Shown here: positions 45,426 to 53,206 of the stretch, piece by piece | How the letters are laid out: every line of letters begins with the position of its first letter | Numbering within the stretch: the first letter of the stretch is position 1 | Source: Bin80 sp026709335 | GTDB taxonomy: Bacteria; Bacteroidota; Rhodothermia; Rhodothermales; Bin80 | NCBI GenBank assembly: GCA_965200825.1 | Contig: OZ241385.1 | Location: 2,728,001 to 2,792,000 of the forward strand | Reading direction: 5' to 3' | DNA length: 64,000 bases | Translations under genes and position numbers: made by a program | Notes under the pieces: generated by a model | Database searches by the model: none | Told to the model about the DNA's origin: nothing | Seen by the model: only the letters and a program-made list of their open reading frames with translations

Positions 45426-45866
45426 GCTATAATTGAGATAGTATGGTTTGATTGTGAATATACTTCTCGGCTAGGTGTCAGGTTTCATATCGGCTAGATG
45501 TCAAATTATGTAGATAAATTGGAAATTTTGATATATCAAAACCTCTGTTTTCAGATAGAAAATATTTTCTAAGGTACTTTCAGAGTAATATTTATGCTCA
45601 ATTTTTTGGTTTTGCAAGAGATTTATTAATGAGCTTAAATAGTAGATTGAATGACGGCTAGATGTCAGATTGAATGACGGCTAGATGTCAGATTGAACAA
45701 AAACGATAAAATACTATGGCATATGAAACAGAGAACGATCCTCAAAATTTGCAGGAGTGTGTTGCCTTGAGCGCGATCAATCAGCAAATTTGTAGGCTCT
45801 AGTCAACTCCACGAACTCTGGTAATAACTTTCCTCTTCTCTCCCTGTTAGGGCGGCCTATGAGTGT
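45426..45866. other. AT-rich region with repeated 13-mers
   Basis: No gene. Four copies of CGGCTAGATGTCA (one with a single change) occur in two pairs (see repeat entry), plus the GGTTTTGCAAGA block (45608-45619) also present near 761. The region seems made of IS ends and relics. Confidence 0.45.
45468..45690. repeat. Four 13-mers in two pairs with 23-bp spacing
   Basis: CGGCTAGATGTCA (first copy CGGCTAGGTGTCA) starts at 45468, 45491, 45655 and 45678. Each pair has the same 23-bp period and all four point the same way. This looks like an array of protein-binding sites, for example in a transposon end or an operator. Confidence 0.75.
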
Positions 45867-46142
45867 GTGGTGGAAGACATCTGGAAGCAGCATGGCGAGA
45901 GGCTGAAGCCCGAGTTGTTGAGACAGGTAAAGGAAGAACTCAAGGAATGCCGTGATGAGCCGGAGGACTATAAATTAGCAGTGGGACAGATCTGGTCCGG
46001 CGCAGAGACTATTTGCGTGCCGAACTGGATGTTGCAATGGAATCTTTTTCCAGATCCGGGTGGGATTTCGGGATGGATCGGTGAACCCTACCCTATAACA
46101 AGAGATTATTTCTTTCGCGTAACAGTACACTGTTCTGTTTGA
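45867..46142 (+). CDS. Possible small ORF before group II intron end
   Basis: A 91-codon frame (start GTG- or ATG-like; VEDIWKQHGERLKPELLRQVKEELKECRDEPEDYK) with a helical, charged first half that looks protein-like and a random-looking second half. No family recognised. It lies just upstream of the intron 3' end and could be the remnant of a gene interrupted by it. Confidence 0.25.
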   Translation: MVEDIWKQHGERLKPELLRQVKEELKECRDEPEDYKLAVGQIWSGAETICVPNWMLQWNLFPDPGGISGWIGEPYPITRDYFFRVTVHCSV

Positions 46143-46190
46143 GCACATGGAGACGGTAGCAGTCGGAAGACGGTTTGCATAGGAAGAGCC

Positions 46191-46262
46191 GTATGAATTG
46201 AGAGGTTCACGTACGGTTCTGTGAGGGCCCGGGGGTAAAATTCCCCCGGGCTACTCGACATA
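46191..46262 (+). ncRNA. Group II intron 3' end (domains V and VI)
   Basis: GAGCCGTATG at 46191-46200, a short hairpin, then CGTACGGTTC form the classical domain V stem. It is followed by a GC-rich domain VI hairpin (CCCGGGGG / CCCCCGGG) and the ending GCTACTCGAC. This pattern matches bacterial class C-like introns. No reverse transcriptase or 5' part is present upstream, so it is a truncated relic. Confidence 0.75.
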
Positions 46263-46541
46263 CTCGGGCACAGTGAGTTGGAATCATTTCTGTGAGTATT
46301 TCATCTGGTATGTCAGATGATGGTATCATGGCAGGGTGGAAGGGGAGCAAATATCTACCGCGGCGGATCTATGCGGATTTTGCGAGCGTGGTTTGCTGTG
46401 TTGCCTTCCAATGCTGAAGCAGTAGCGTAGATCTCTGCTCTTCGGCAATCGTATGGATCTGTTTTAACATGTCCACCAACCACATAGATACCACTCAATG
46501 ATCCCAGCCGCAGAACTGTTGATGAACCTACTGGACAGGGC
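46263..46541. other. Spacer between intron relic and leader repeat
   Basis: No gene supported. The right end (from 46505) is the start of the sequence shared with the other two peptide loci. Confidence 0.4.
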
Positions 46542-47024
46542 ATGGCACGAATATTGCATGCATGTCAACGTACAGACGAACTGGCCACGTTACAAAAAAT
46601 CTCGAACATTCAATTCCAATCCGAGGCTCTTATCTACTTAAAAATGGAATCCCTTTCAATCTTGACGTTTTGTTCCACACATTGGATCTGCGTCCACATT
46701 GAAAATGATCAACCCCAATTTATCCGTATAAATGATTATGCTATACGGGATTTTCGTATGAATCCCCCCGCTCAAATGCACTTGTTAAAGCCAATAGAAC
46801 ATTCGTCATGAATAATATGGGATTTTTTCTATCTCTTTTTAGCCGTCGCGCTATGCGCGTAGTTTTATCTCTGATTGGAACTGTCTGTTTGACCGTTCTG
46901 TCATTTACACTGAATCACGAGCCAGGACTTGCGGCTGCTGGCTTAAAATGTGACGGAGATGTAATTTGCACAGGCTTCTGTACCACCACGTGCGATCCTT
47001 TCCCCCTCCCAGAATTCTGCGGGC
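46505..47024 (+). repeat. Long duplication, copy B
   Basis: Opposite-orientation copy of 3682-4224. It includes the leader core (GAACTGTTGATGAACC), the small ORF and the first two thirds of the Cys-rich peptide gene, where the similarity stops abruptly. Copy B lacks 20 nt relative to copy A just upstream of the small ORF. Confidence 0.88.
46542..46811 (+). CDS. Small ORF upstream of Cys-rich peptide, copy B
   Basis: An 89-codon frame. From DELATLQKISNIQFQSEAL on it equals the ORF at 3896-4135 except for two residues (L for P, N for D). The ATG used in copy A is ACA-type here (the 20-nt gap changed the frame), so translation would start at MARILHACQ. Its TGA overlaps the ATG of the next gene. 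No domain is recognised. Confidence 0.4.
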   Translation: MARILHACQRTDELATLQKISNIQFQSEALIYLKMESLSILTFCSTHWICVHIENDQPQFIRINDYAIRDFRMNPPAQMHLLKPIEHSS

Positions 47025-47140
47025 ATTCTGAATCGTGTTGCCATACTACCACTGGCGGGTGCTTAGTAAATGATCCTTGTATTTTCGGTGTGAATTGCCT
47101 GGGCAAGTTTATTGGAATAACTGTTACCCCTGACAATTAA
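46808..47140 (+). CDS. Cys-rich secreted peptide, copy B
   Basis: A 110-residue precursor with the same N-terminus and signal as copy A (SLIGTVCLTVLSF, cleavage near LAAA) and a mature part with ten cysteines (KCDGDVICTGFCTTTCDPF, then a new tail with GHSESCCH, GGCLVNDPC and NCLGK). An even number of cysteines fits disulfide pairing outside the cytoplasm. It is followed after 17 nt by a second Cys-rich gene, and downstream on the same strand by a propeller lipoprotein and a CPYC protein. Function is unknown. Confidence 0.65.
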   Translation: MNNMGFFLSLFSRRAMRVVLSLIGTVCLTVLSFTLNHEPGLAAAGLKCDGDVICTGFCTTTCDPFPLPEFCGHSESCCHTTTGGCLVNDPCIFGVNCLGKFIGITVTPDN

Positions 47141-47157
47141 AATCTTTTGTGTTGACG

Positions 47158-47427
47158 ATGAACTATCGAAAAATTCGTGTTTCGCTGTCTTTATCGCTAA
47201 CTCTGTTGCTCGTTGGCCTGCTTATTTGGGGGCCGACTGTTGTTGTCGGACGGACGGCTGTTCCGGACTGTGGCAGGGATGCCGCTCATGTCTGTTACAG
47301 AGTGGGGTGTACCGGTGGTGGCTGGAATGTTTGCGCATTTATGGACTGTCTGCAATGTTTCACATTTTTCCAGATAGAGAATTGTTTTCGGTGGGAATCT
47401 GGGCAAACGTGCTATTCCAGAAAATAG
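47158..47427 (+). CDS. Second Cys-rich secreted peptide
   Basis: An 89-residue precursor; I prefer the ATG at 47158 (MNYRKIRVSLSL). It has a hydrophobic signal (LTLLLVGLLIWGPTVVVG) and a mature part with eight cysteines (VPDCGRDAAHVCYRVGCTGG, NVCAFMDCLQC, NCF, TCY). It does not align with copy A or B outside its Cys-rich nature. Tandem with the preceding gene; likely cotranscribed. No known family was recognised, but it resembles NVEALA-like or disulfide-rich bacterial peptides in architecture. Confidence 0.6.
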   Translation: MNYRKIRVSLSLSLTLLLVGLLIWGPTVVVGRTAVPDCGRDAAHVCYRVGCTGGGWNVCAFMDCLQCFTFFQIENCFRWESGQTCYSRK

Positions 47428-47459
47428 TGTTCCGTCGCACAAGTCACTTTGGGGGCTAT

Positions 47460-47770
47460 CAAGGCTATCAACAAGGGTGCATCCCAAATATGCTCCCAAT
47501 ACACAAGCAAGTGTGCCAGAATTCTGGCACGTAAACTTCTCCAACCACTCCTGTGATCGTCTTCAATGGTTTCGAAACCGCCTATATTTTCGTACTGTCC
47601 ATTGGATTAGATGTTGATCAATCTTCCGAAAGAGTTTTTTTGACTCAGATTTGAAGAACATTCCATAGTAGTCTATCCATCCATGTGCCGTGTTATCTTG
47701 TTTGCAATTTACTTCATGAGACCAGGGCTTACACGAGCGAACTCCCAATTTTAAATGGCTTTCCGTATGG
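47460..47770 (-). pseudogene. Decayed group II intron maturase (C-terminal end)
   Basis: Read on the minus strand, a frame gives RSCKPWSHE, GWIDYYGMFFKSESKKLF, RKIDQHLIQWTVRKYRRFRN, then a TGA and RRSQEWLEKF, and after a frameshift LLVYWEHIWDAP. This is the pattern of the X/maturase end of group II intron reverse transcriptases (GWINYYG...LVRWA..KYKR). No RT core remains and there are at least two disruptions. It is oriented opposite to the intron end at 46191, so it belongs to a different relic. Confidence 0.75.
47513..47530. promoter_or_regulatory. 18-bp perfect palindrome
   Basis: GTGCCAGAATTCTGGCAC is fully self-complementary. It lies 86 bp after the second Cys-rich gene and 430 bp before the propeller gene. 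It could be an operator or short hairpin, but it also sits within the decayed maturase, so chance is possible. Confidence 0.35.
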
Positions 47771-47955
47771 TTATCGCCACTTTCCGACTCGCCGCTGGAT
47801 TGAATCTGAGAAGGTCCTGCCCCTATTGAAGGCGATAGAATATATTCGAAGAAAAAATGGCAAATTATTGTCGCCAGTCCCACTAAATCGAGATGATTAG
47901 CCAAAATAATGCAATCAAGCTACCTGAATCCAATCTCTGAACATGCTTCTGTAAG
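47771..47955. other. Spacer before propeller gene, part of decayed intron
   Basis: No intact gene. The left part is probably further decayed intron protein. The promoter or intergenic link to the propeller gene lies at the right end. Confidence 0.35.
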
Positions 47956-49017
47956 ATGCCGGTAATCGTGAGAGATCGAGAATCCTCTGGGATTGCAAAA
48001 GCCGTGTGCTGGCTTGGACCTTGCATGGTTTGTCTTCTTGCAGTCATGCTGTTTACTTCTTGTAGTAAAAACCACGAAGCGAATATTATCAATTTCAAGT
48101 CTCTGAGTGTGAGCCCCATCGAAGGGCAGCAGTCGTTTGACCGTATTCTGGATGTAGTGTCTCTGCGTGAGCTGTTTGCAATACGTGAAAAGATAATCGC
48201 TCCTGCGGGTGTATTTGCTGATACTATGGGATACATCTATGTGGCAGATGAAGCGGATTATCGGATTCATCGGTTTGATTCTTTTGGGAATTACGTTACT
48301 TCCTTCGGAGAAGGTCAGGGGATGGGACCCGGGGAAATCATGGGAATTTTGAACTTTGGGGTGTTGGGTGACACAATGGTGTATATGCTTGAGTACATGC
48401 CCCCGGAGGTCTCCTATTTTGACATGGAAGGATCCTTTTTGCGGTCTGAGCGCCTGGGCACGTCAATGTATGGATATCCAGATCGATACGTGTTCACGCG
48501 AAAGGGACGAATATATTCCAGGTTTCTTCTTCAGGAAAACACCAACGAAGAGCTATTTGAATCCCGACTCGGCGAAGATGTTGTCAAATTTGGCCGTATC
48601 TATGGCGAGAGCCCATATTCCACGCAGTTGGCGGCAGGCAAGATAGTGACATTTAAGGAGCACATGATCTATGTGACTCAGTGGTATCCGCTGTTCATTC
48701 AGTATAGTTCAGACGGATCAATGAAGTACGCACGGGCCACGATGGATTATGCCTCGATAGAGGAGCCGAAGATGATCCAGTTTCAGAAAGGAAGAGGGCG
48801 AATAGACGGGGCCAATCTTCTTGGGGATTTTCCGACGGTGTATCGTGGGAGGTTATATATACATTCTTACGTTGCCCAGACGATTGACATTTATGACGCC
48901 ACTACGGGAGACTACCAGCACTCTATCAAGTTACCCGCGAACAGATTTACATATGCACTCAACGACCGGATCTACCAAGTCGAAGACAGCACGGTTTCGG
49001 TTTGGGCTATCGAATAG
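47956..49017 (+). CDS. Six-bladed beta-propeller lipoprotein
   Basis: A 353-residue protein with signal and lipobox (CLLAVMLFTSCS, Cys near 36), then propeller blades: GVFADTMGYIYVADEADYRIHRFDSFGNYV, the GEGQGMGPGEIMGI turn, SYFDMEGSFLRSE, and a final DRIYQVEDSTVSVWAIE. It is clearly homologous to the split gene at 49595-55066 and to 778-1863 and 58044-59276. It probably sits on the cell surface or faces the periplasm. Downstream neighbours are a thioredoxin-like protein and another propeller. Confidence 0.8.
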   Translation: MPVIVRDRESSGIAKAVCWLGPCMVCLLAVMLFTSCSKNHEANIINFKSLSVSPIEGQQSFDRILDVVSLRELFAIREKIIAPAGVFADTMGYIYVADEADYRIHRFDSFGNYVTSFGEGQGMGPGEIMGILNFGVLGDTMVYMLEYMPPEVSYFDMEGSFLRSERLGTSMYGYPDRYVFTRKGRIYSRFLLQENTNEELFESRLGEDVVKFGRIYGESPYSTQLAAGKIVTFKEHMIYVTQWYPLFIQYSSDGSMKYARATMDYASIEEPKMIQFQKGRGRIDGANLLGDFPTVYRGRLYIHSYVAQTIDIYDATTGDYQHSIKLPANRFTYALNDRIYQVEDSTVSVWAIE

Positions 49018-49052
49018 AACGATCTTCACCTTGGATTACCGGCATCTTCAAA

Positions 49053-49592
49053 ATGACTATAGTCTCCCGACGTAATGGTACAGTCCTGGAATGGGGCATC
49101 CACCTGGTCATGGCCTTGGCTGCGTTTTTGTATGTAAAGTTTTTCCGACCAATGCCTGCACCGATTGATCCGGTTCCCGGAGAACGCATGATTGAATTGG
49201 TGGAATTGACCGAGCAGGAATATGAGAGAACGCTTGTTCTGGCTTTAGCTCCATCGTGTCCCTACTGCCTAGTCAGCCGTCCATTCTATAAAGACCTGAT
49301 CACACAGCGCAATAAAGGAGAGCATAAAATACAGGTCGTTGCGGTCGTGGATACGAATGCGTCGGTGACTCTACAGAAAGATGTTCTTCATGACGGAGGC
49401 GTATATCCAGATACGGTCATGGTCCTGTCTTTTCAGGATGCCCACATTATTGGCGTTCCGACCCTTGTGGCCTTGAATGAAGAGGCCGTGATTGAAAATG
49501 TCTGGATCGGGCGGCTAGACGAGCAAAGAGAGCTTGATGTTTTAGCTGCGCTCGGACTCGATACGGCGTTCTCTATTAATGGTACTCAGTGA
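49053..49592 (+). CDS. Membrane-anchored thioredoxin-like protein with CPYC
   Basis: A 179-residue protein: one N-terminal transmembrane helix (WGIHLVMALAAFLYVKFF), then a thioredoxin fold outside. The active site is ALAPSCPYCLVSRPFY, and IIGVPTLVALNE has the expected cis-Pro. CPYC is the glutaredoxin-like or DsbA-like centre and could reduce or form disulfides in the Cys-rich peptides encoded upstream (inference). I chose the ATG at 49053. Its stop touches the start of the next propeller (GTGA overlap at 49589). A homologue-like partner at 57403-58047 lost the second Cys. Confidence 0.8.
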   Translation: MTIVSRRNGTVLEWGIHLVMALAAFLYVKFFRPMPAPIDPVPGERMIELVELTEQEYERTLVLALAPSCPYCLVSRPFYKDLITQRNKGEHKIQVVAVVDTNASVTLQKDVLHDGGVYPDTVMVLSFQDAHIIGVPTLVALNEEAVIENVWIGRLDEQRELDVLAALGLDTAFSINGTQ

Positions 49593-49866
49593 AAATGGCT
49601 TGCAGATCTGTAATTGCGTTGACAATCTTGGTAATTCTCAGCTCGTGCGGGCAAAACAGTCAGGAACCCTCAAACCTGTCCAAAGTACTTGCTCTTCCAG
49701 AAATCTCAGAGCAGGCGGTTCCAAGACGGGAATGGCCCGATATTTCGCTTCGCAAATTGTTTGAAGTCCCTGTTGAGGCGGAGAACTGGCTGAATAGTCC
49801 GGGAGCGGTAAAAGCAGATGCAAAGAATTTTTTGGGAATTATAGTGAATAGTTGAAATGGCTCCAA

Positions 49867-50058
49867 CTATTTCCGCTCGATTTTTCCGTTTCTTCGCTCA
49901 GGCTGTGGCACTGGATCTTCCTTTCGTAGCAGTCCTTTTCTCACGATTTCCCGCATCGTTAATCCTCCGTAACGCGGGTTTGCTACTGGTTCGTCCAGTA
50001 ACTGGTCTATGCGGTCTTTGGGGTGCTTGGTATTATCTTTTTTATTACCCGCACGCAT
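49867..50058 (-). CDS. Small basic ORF in the transposon
   Basis: A 63-codon frame (MRAGNKKDNTKHPKDRIDQL to end) with a segment NPRYGGLTMREIVRKGLL that looks like a helical protein. It starts inside the previous gene's end and terminates 33 bp from the left inverted repeat. It has no known family; an antitoxin-like regulator is a guess. Confidence 0.3.
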   Translation of the reverse strand: MRAGNKKDNTKHPKDRIDQLLDEPVANPRYGGLTMREIVRKGLLRKEDPVPQPERRNGKIERK

Positions 50059-50509
50059 CTTCGTTGACTTCCAAGTACTCATCTATGAATCGGTCTACAA
50101 GCGGTTCAATTTTGCTTATTATTGTCTCCCAGTTGTCTTCTCCGAAAGAAATATGAACATCCCAACCCTCCCAAAAAGTAAAAAAGGATTTCCATGCACC
50201 TGAATGAATGTTTGCATATGTTTTCTCTTTGGCTAAATCAATATCAATATGATGTGCTCGTCCTATAACATCACTACCTCTTACCGTAACTGCCAGACCG
50301 TAACCTTCGTAGGAGACCGCATTATTGTATCCGTAAACGCCTCTAAGCTGCAACTTTTTTTCAATAAATGATTTCATTTCTGTATCATTAGATACAGCTG
50401 TAAGTACCTTACACCCCGTATACAATTTAGACGTGTCTACTAAAGGCTCTTGCCCCCGTGCATCAAAGATGACAAACAACAAAGTCAATAACAGTATGAG
50501 TTTTTTCAT
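50045..50509 (-). CDS. Exported protein of unknown function (transposon cargo)
   Basis: A 154-residue protein with a signal peptide (KLILLLTLLFVIFDARGQ), no lipobox, and a body with GYNNAVSYEGYGLAVTVRG and ISFGEDNWETIISKIEPLVDRFIDEYLE. No family is recognised. It is AT-rich like the neighbouring restriction gene and oriented the same way; the gap to the restriction gene is about 35 bp. Its presence inside a transposon is unexplained. Confidence 0.6.
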   Translation of the reverse strand: MKKLILLLTLLFVIFDARGQEPLVDTSKLYTGCKVLTAVSNDTEMKSFIEKKLQLRGVYGYNNAVSYEGYGLAVTVRGSDVIGRAHHIDIDLAKEKTYANIHSGAWKSFFTFWEGWDVHISFGEDNWETIISKIEPLVDRFIDEYLEVNEDACG

Positions 50510-50543
50510 ATTTCGTATTTAGGAGTACTATTTTCTTGACTGA

Positions 50544-50942
50544 TCATTGTAACATAATATCCATATCAATCAATTTTAACTCCTTGCTTATGTCAGAAAT
50601 GTGTTGAGTGAGTAAAGTAATTTTTTCATAAGCACGAATGATTTTCATTTGCATATTCAAATCTCCTTCTCCATTGTCCTTAATAGGAATTGAAATGACC
50701 ACTTTTTTATCCATGATATGACCTTTCCCAGCTTTGTTTGCCCACGCAAAGTCATACTCAGTTCTCATGTTGCGTAGACCATATAGCAAAAAAGCAGGGT
50801 AAATTTCTTTACTAACTATTTCAATCACAGCTCGATTCGCTGTTACGTAAAAAGGTCTGTCATGTAATACAAAATTGCTTCCAGCATTAGAGCCATCTGA
50901 AGCATAAGAAAAGAGAATGTTATCTGGTGAGCAGTCAATCAA
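50544..50942 (-). CDS. Specificity (target recognition) part of type IIG-like enzyme, out of frame
   Basis: 133 codons (first in-frame TTG at 50942) with ILFSYASDGSNAGSNFVLHDRPFYVTANRAVIEIV and a closing coiled helix (KIIRAYEKITLLTQHISDISKELKL). This matches the second half of a type I-like specificity domain. It is the direct continuation of the preceding gene: adding one C to the C7 tract near 50948-50954 would join the two into one protein of about 888 residues. Confidence 0.75.
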   Translation of the reverse strand: MIDCSPDNILFSYASDGSNAGSNFVLHDRPFYVTANRAVIEIVSKEIYPAFLLYGLRNMRTEYDFAWANKAGKGHIMDKKVVISIPIKDNGEGDLNMQMKIIRAYEKITLLTQHISDISKELKLIDMDIMLQ

Positions 50943-53206
50943 TTTTTGGGGGGGTATGTGTTTTTTATGTGTCCAACAGGTTCTGATGGTACAGAATAGA
51001 TTGGTATATCTGAGCTATCTCTTGTATCCCATTGCTTATATTCACTAACTTTCCATCCTGTGTTTATACCGCTTAGGAATTGAAAATATAACTCATCGTC
51101 AAGGCGGAAATCTCTTGCTTTCAAACTTTCTAATCTGTTTAATTGATCTATCGCAGAATTGATTTCATTAACTTTAGTTGTCAATTCTTTGTTGATATTG
51201 TTAAGATGATTTCTGTAATCCAATGGTTTCAACGTAACAGAAACTGGTATTACACCCAAATCTTCCTTCTCTTGCGCAGTCCACAAGGAGCTGATTTTCC
51301 AATGAGTAAGAGCATCAAATTGATCAAAAGAAATCACTTTGCATTTTGGAGAATGTCTCTTTTCGCAAGCACTTGTCGACACATTGGTAAATGTACGATA
51401 TAACTCTACCATTTCAGGGAGATCATTCTCTGGAATATCGTCTCTGCGAGAATCACGAGATTCACCTATTTCTGTAATGAGATAAGTGAAAACTGGAGTC
51501 TCCTGGCGTTGTCGTGTATCATTCTTGCGATGAAAACCAAGAATATATGTAGGCTTGATTGTTGCATAAAAAGTTTTTTCTGGAAGAGAAATAATTCCTT
51601 CGATAATACAATTTTCTTTTATGAACCGGAGTACAGATGGCTGCTGAAGTAACCCATCGGGAACTACTATAAGTGCTTGACCTCCCGGCTTCAAATTTTT
51701 CACTATCCATGAAATAGCTAACGATTCAGTGCCTTTACCCCCGCATTCGGCATAAAAAGATTCCTTTCCAGATTTTTTAAGGGCATCCTTCAAAGCAGCA
51801 GAACCACTTGTAACATACGGGGGATTAGTAAGAATTAAATCATATGCTTCATCGTCTATATGTCCAAATGTACCTGTGTCGGTACGAAGCAAACGAAATA
51901 CTTGATTAAGAACACGCTGTGAGAACTCCGTGAGAAAATCTGGTGTATGCCATTCAGATATTAAATCAGAAAAGTAAATGAGCATATTTGATTTTGCCAA
52001 TATGATAGTTCTTTCATCTTCTTGCTCATCTGAGCCTCTATCATATCCAACTAAAGTAGTTGAAGGAGTTATATGCCCTCCTGATGGATTGAATTGTCTA
52101 TATATTTCAGGTTTTTCAGCAATCAACTCCAATAAAAATCCTCCAACACCGCAGAAAGGATCACAAACTCGTGATTGAGAATGTAATTTGTTATTATCCA
52201 CCATTCTAACCATTGCTTGAACAACATTACGAGGCGTGAAAAACTGTCCCAATCTTTCAATCCCTGCACTTTGCCTCAGGAATGATTCGTACAACCTGGT
52301 CTTAAAATTGCGATCAATCCACTTGAAAGATCCATGTTCTTTTTCAAAATCATCTAAGAACTCAAGCAATTGTCCAAAGAGATTGGCGTGAGTTGTATTT
52401 GCCTCTCCCTTCTCATTGACGAATATAGTCCCATTAATAATTGTAGTATTATCCTCTCCTCTGGGAAACAAAGACTCTATTTCAGGGCGACACTTTTGGG
52501 CATAGTACTTCAGAGATTCTTCAGGGCTATAATCTTTTTTTGTTTGCAGAATTCGATTGAAATTATTAAGGTCAGATAATACGCCGAGATCGCTGAGAAA
52601 CTTAAACACAAACAACTCTACAACATTGTATAAACATTTTTCTGGGATTTTGCCAGTTTGAACCCATATCACTTGCCACATTTTTTCGGCAAGAGGCAAG
52701 GGATTCATTACCACTCTTTCTCTTAGCTGATCATTTGTTTGTGTTACTGTATCATCTATACAAGAAATAAGCTGTTCAATTCGTATCTCTTCTTCAATAG
52801 ATAATGATTGATCTTGAATTGCCTTAGTATCAAACACATCTGAAATTTTTCTGCCATCAGAATAAGTGATGTAATCCCCCGTTTTCGCGTTTACCCAAAA
52901 AGTTCGTGAGCCTGATGATATAATAAGTATTTTGCAGAAGCACTTTACAACATTGATCCATTCATCAATAATCTTCTTGACCTGAGTTTCATTACGAATC
53001 CACTTATCTTCTTTGTACTCCACAAATGCCTTGATCGTCCCCCCTAATGTTACAAGCCCATCAGGTTTTCTCCTAATATGGAATTCTGGGACACTTACAT
53101 GAAATACATTAGCATCTTTTAATTGGCCTAATGTACTTGCACCAAGTTTGTAGTACAAAAAACGGCCAAGCCGTGATGGTGATTGTTGCAAAAGTTCTTC
53201 ACTCAT
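50939..53206 (-). CDS. Type IIG-like restriction enzyme/N6-adenine methyltransferase
   Basis: A 755-residue protein. N-terminal nuclease-like domain with RKPDGLVTLGG and FVEYKED (PD at 48-49, Glu63, Lys65: a PD-(D/E)xK arrangement). Then an HsdM-like methyltransferase: QFFTPRNVVQAMVRM, motif I DPFCGVGGF (349-357), motif IV LILTNPPYV (458-465), and an S-like start (WKVSEYKQWDTRDSSDIPIYSV). The frame then ends at a C7 tract, cutting off the rest of the recognition domain. Start overlaps the transposase stop by ATGA. Restriction activity would be inferred. Cargo of the IS1595 element. Confidence 0.82.
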   Translation of the reverse strand: MSEELLQQSPSRLGRFLYYKLGASTLGQLKDANVFHVSVPEFHIRRKPDGLVTLGGTIKAFVEYKEDKWIRNETQVKKIIDEWINVVKCFCKILIISSGSRTFWVNAKTGDYITYSDGRKISDVFDTKAIQDQSLSIEEEIRIEQLISCIDDTVTQTNDQLRERVVMNPLPLAEKMWQVIWVQTGKIPEKCLYNVVELFVFKFLSDLGVLSDLNNFNRILQTKKDYSPEESLKYYAQKCRPEIESLFPRGEDNTTIINGTIFVNEKGEANTTHANLFGQLLEFLDDFEKEHGSFKWIDRNFKTRLYESFLRQSAGIERLGQFFTPRNVVQAMVRMVDNNKLHSQSRVCDPFCGVGGFLLELIAEKPEIYRQFNPSGGHITPSTTLVGYDRGSDEQEDERTIILAKSNMLIYFSDLISEWHTPDFLTEFSQRVLNQVFRLLRTDTGTFGHIDDEAYDLILTNPPYVTSGSAALKDALKKSGKESFYAECGGKGTESLAISWIVKNLKPGGQALIVVPDGLLQQPSVLRFIKENCIIEGIISLPEKTFYATIKPTYILGFHRKNDTRQRQETPVFTYLITEIGESRDSRRDDIPENDLPEMVELYRTFTNVSTSACEKRHSPKCKVISFDQFDALTHWKISSLWTAQEKEDLGVIPVSVTLKPLDYRNHLNNINKELTTKVNEINSAIDQLNRLESLKARDFRLDDELYFQFLSGINTGWKVSEYKQWDTRDSSDIPIYSVPSEPVGHIKNTYPPKN

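Noticed and set aside
45468..45690. CRISPR-like array
   Set aside because: Repeats are only 13 bp, occur in two pairs with 10-bp gaps, and there are no cas genes.
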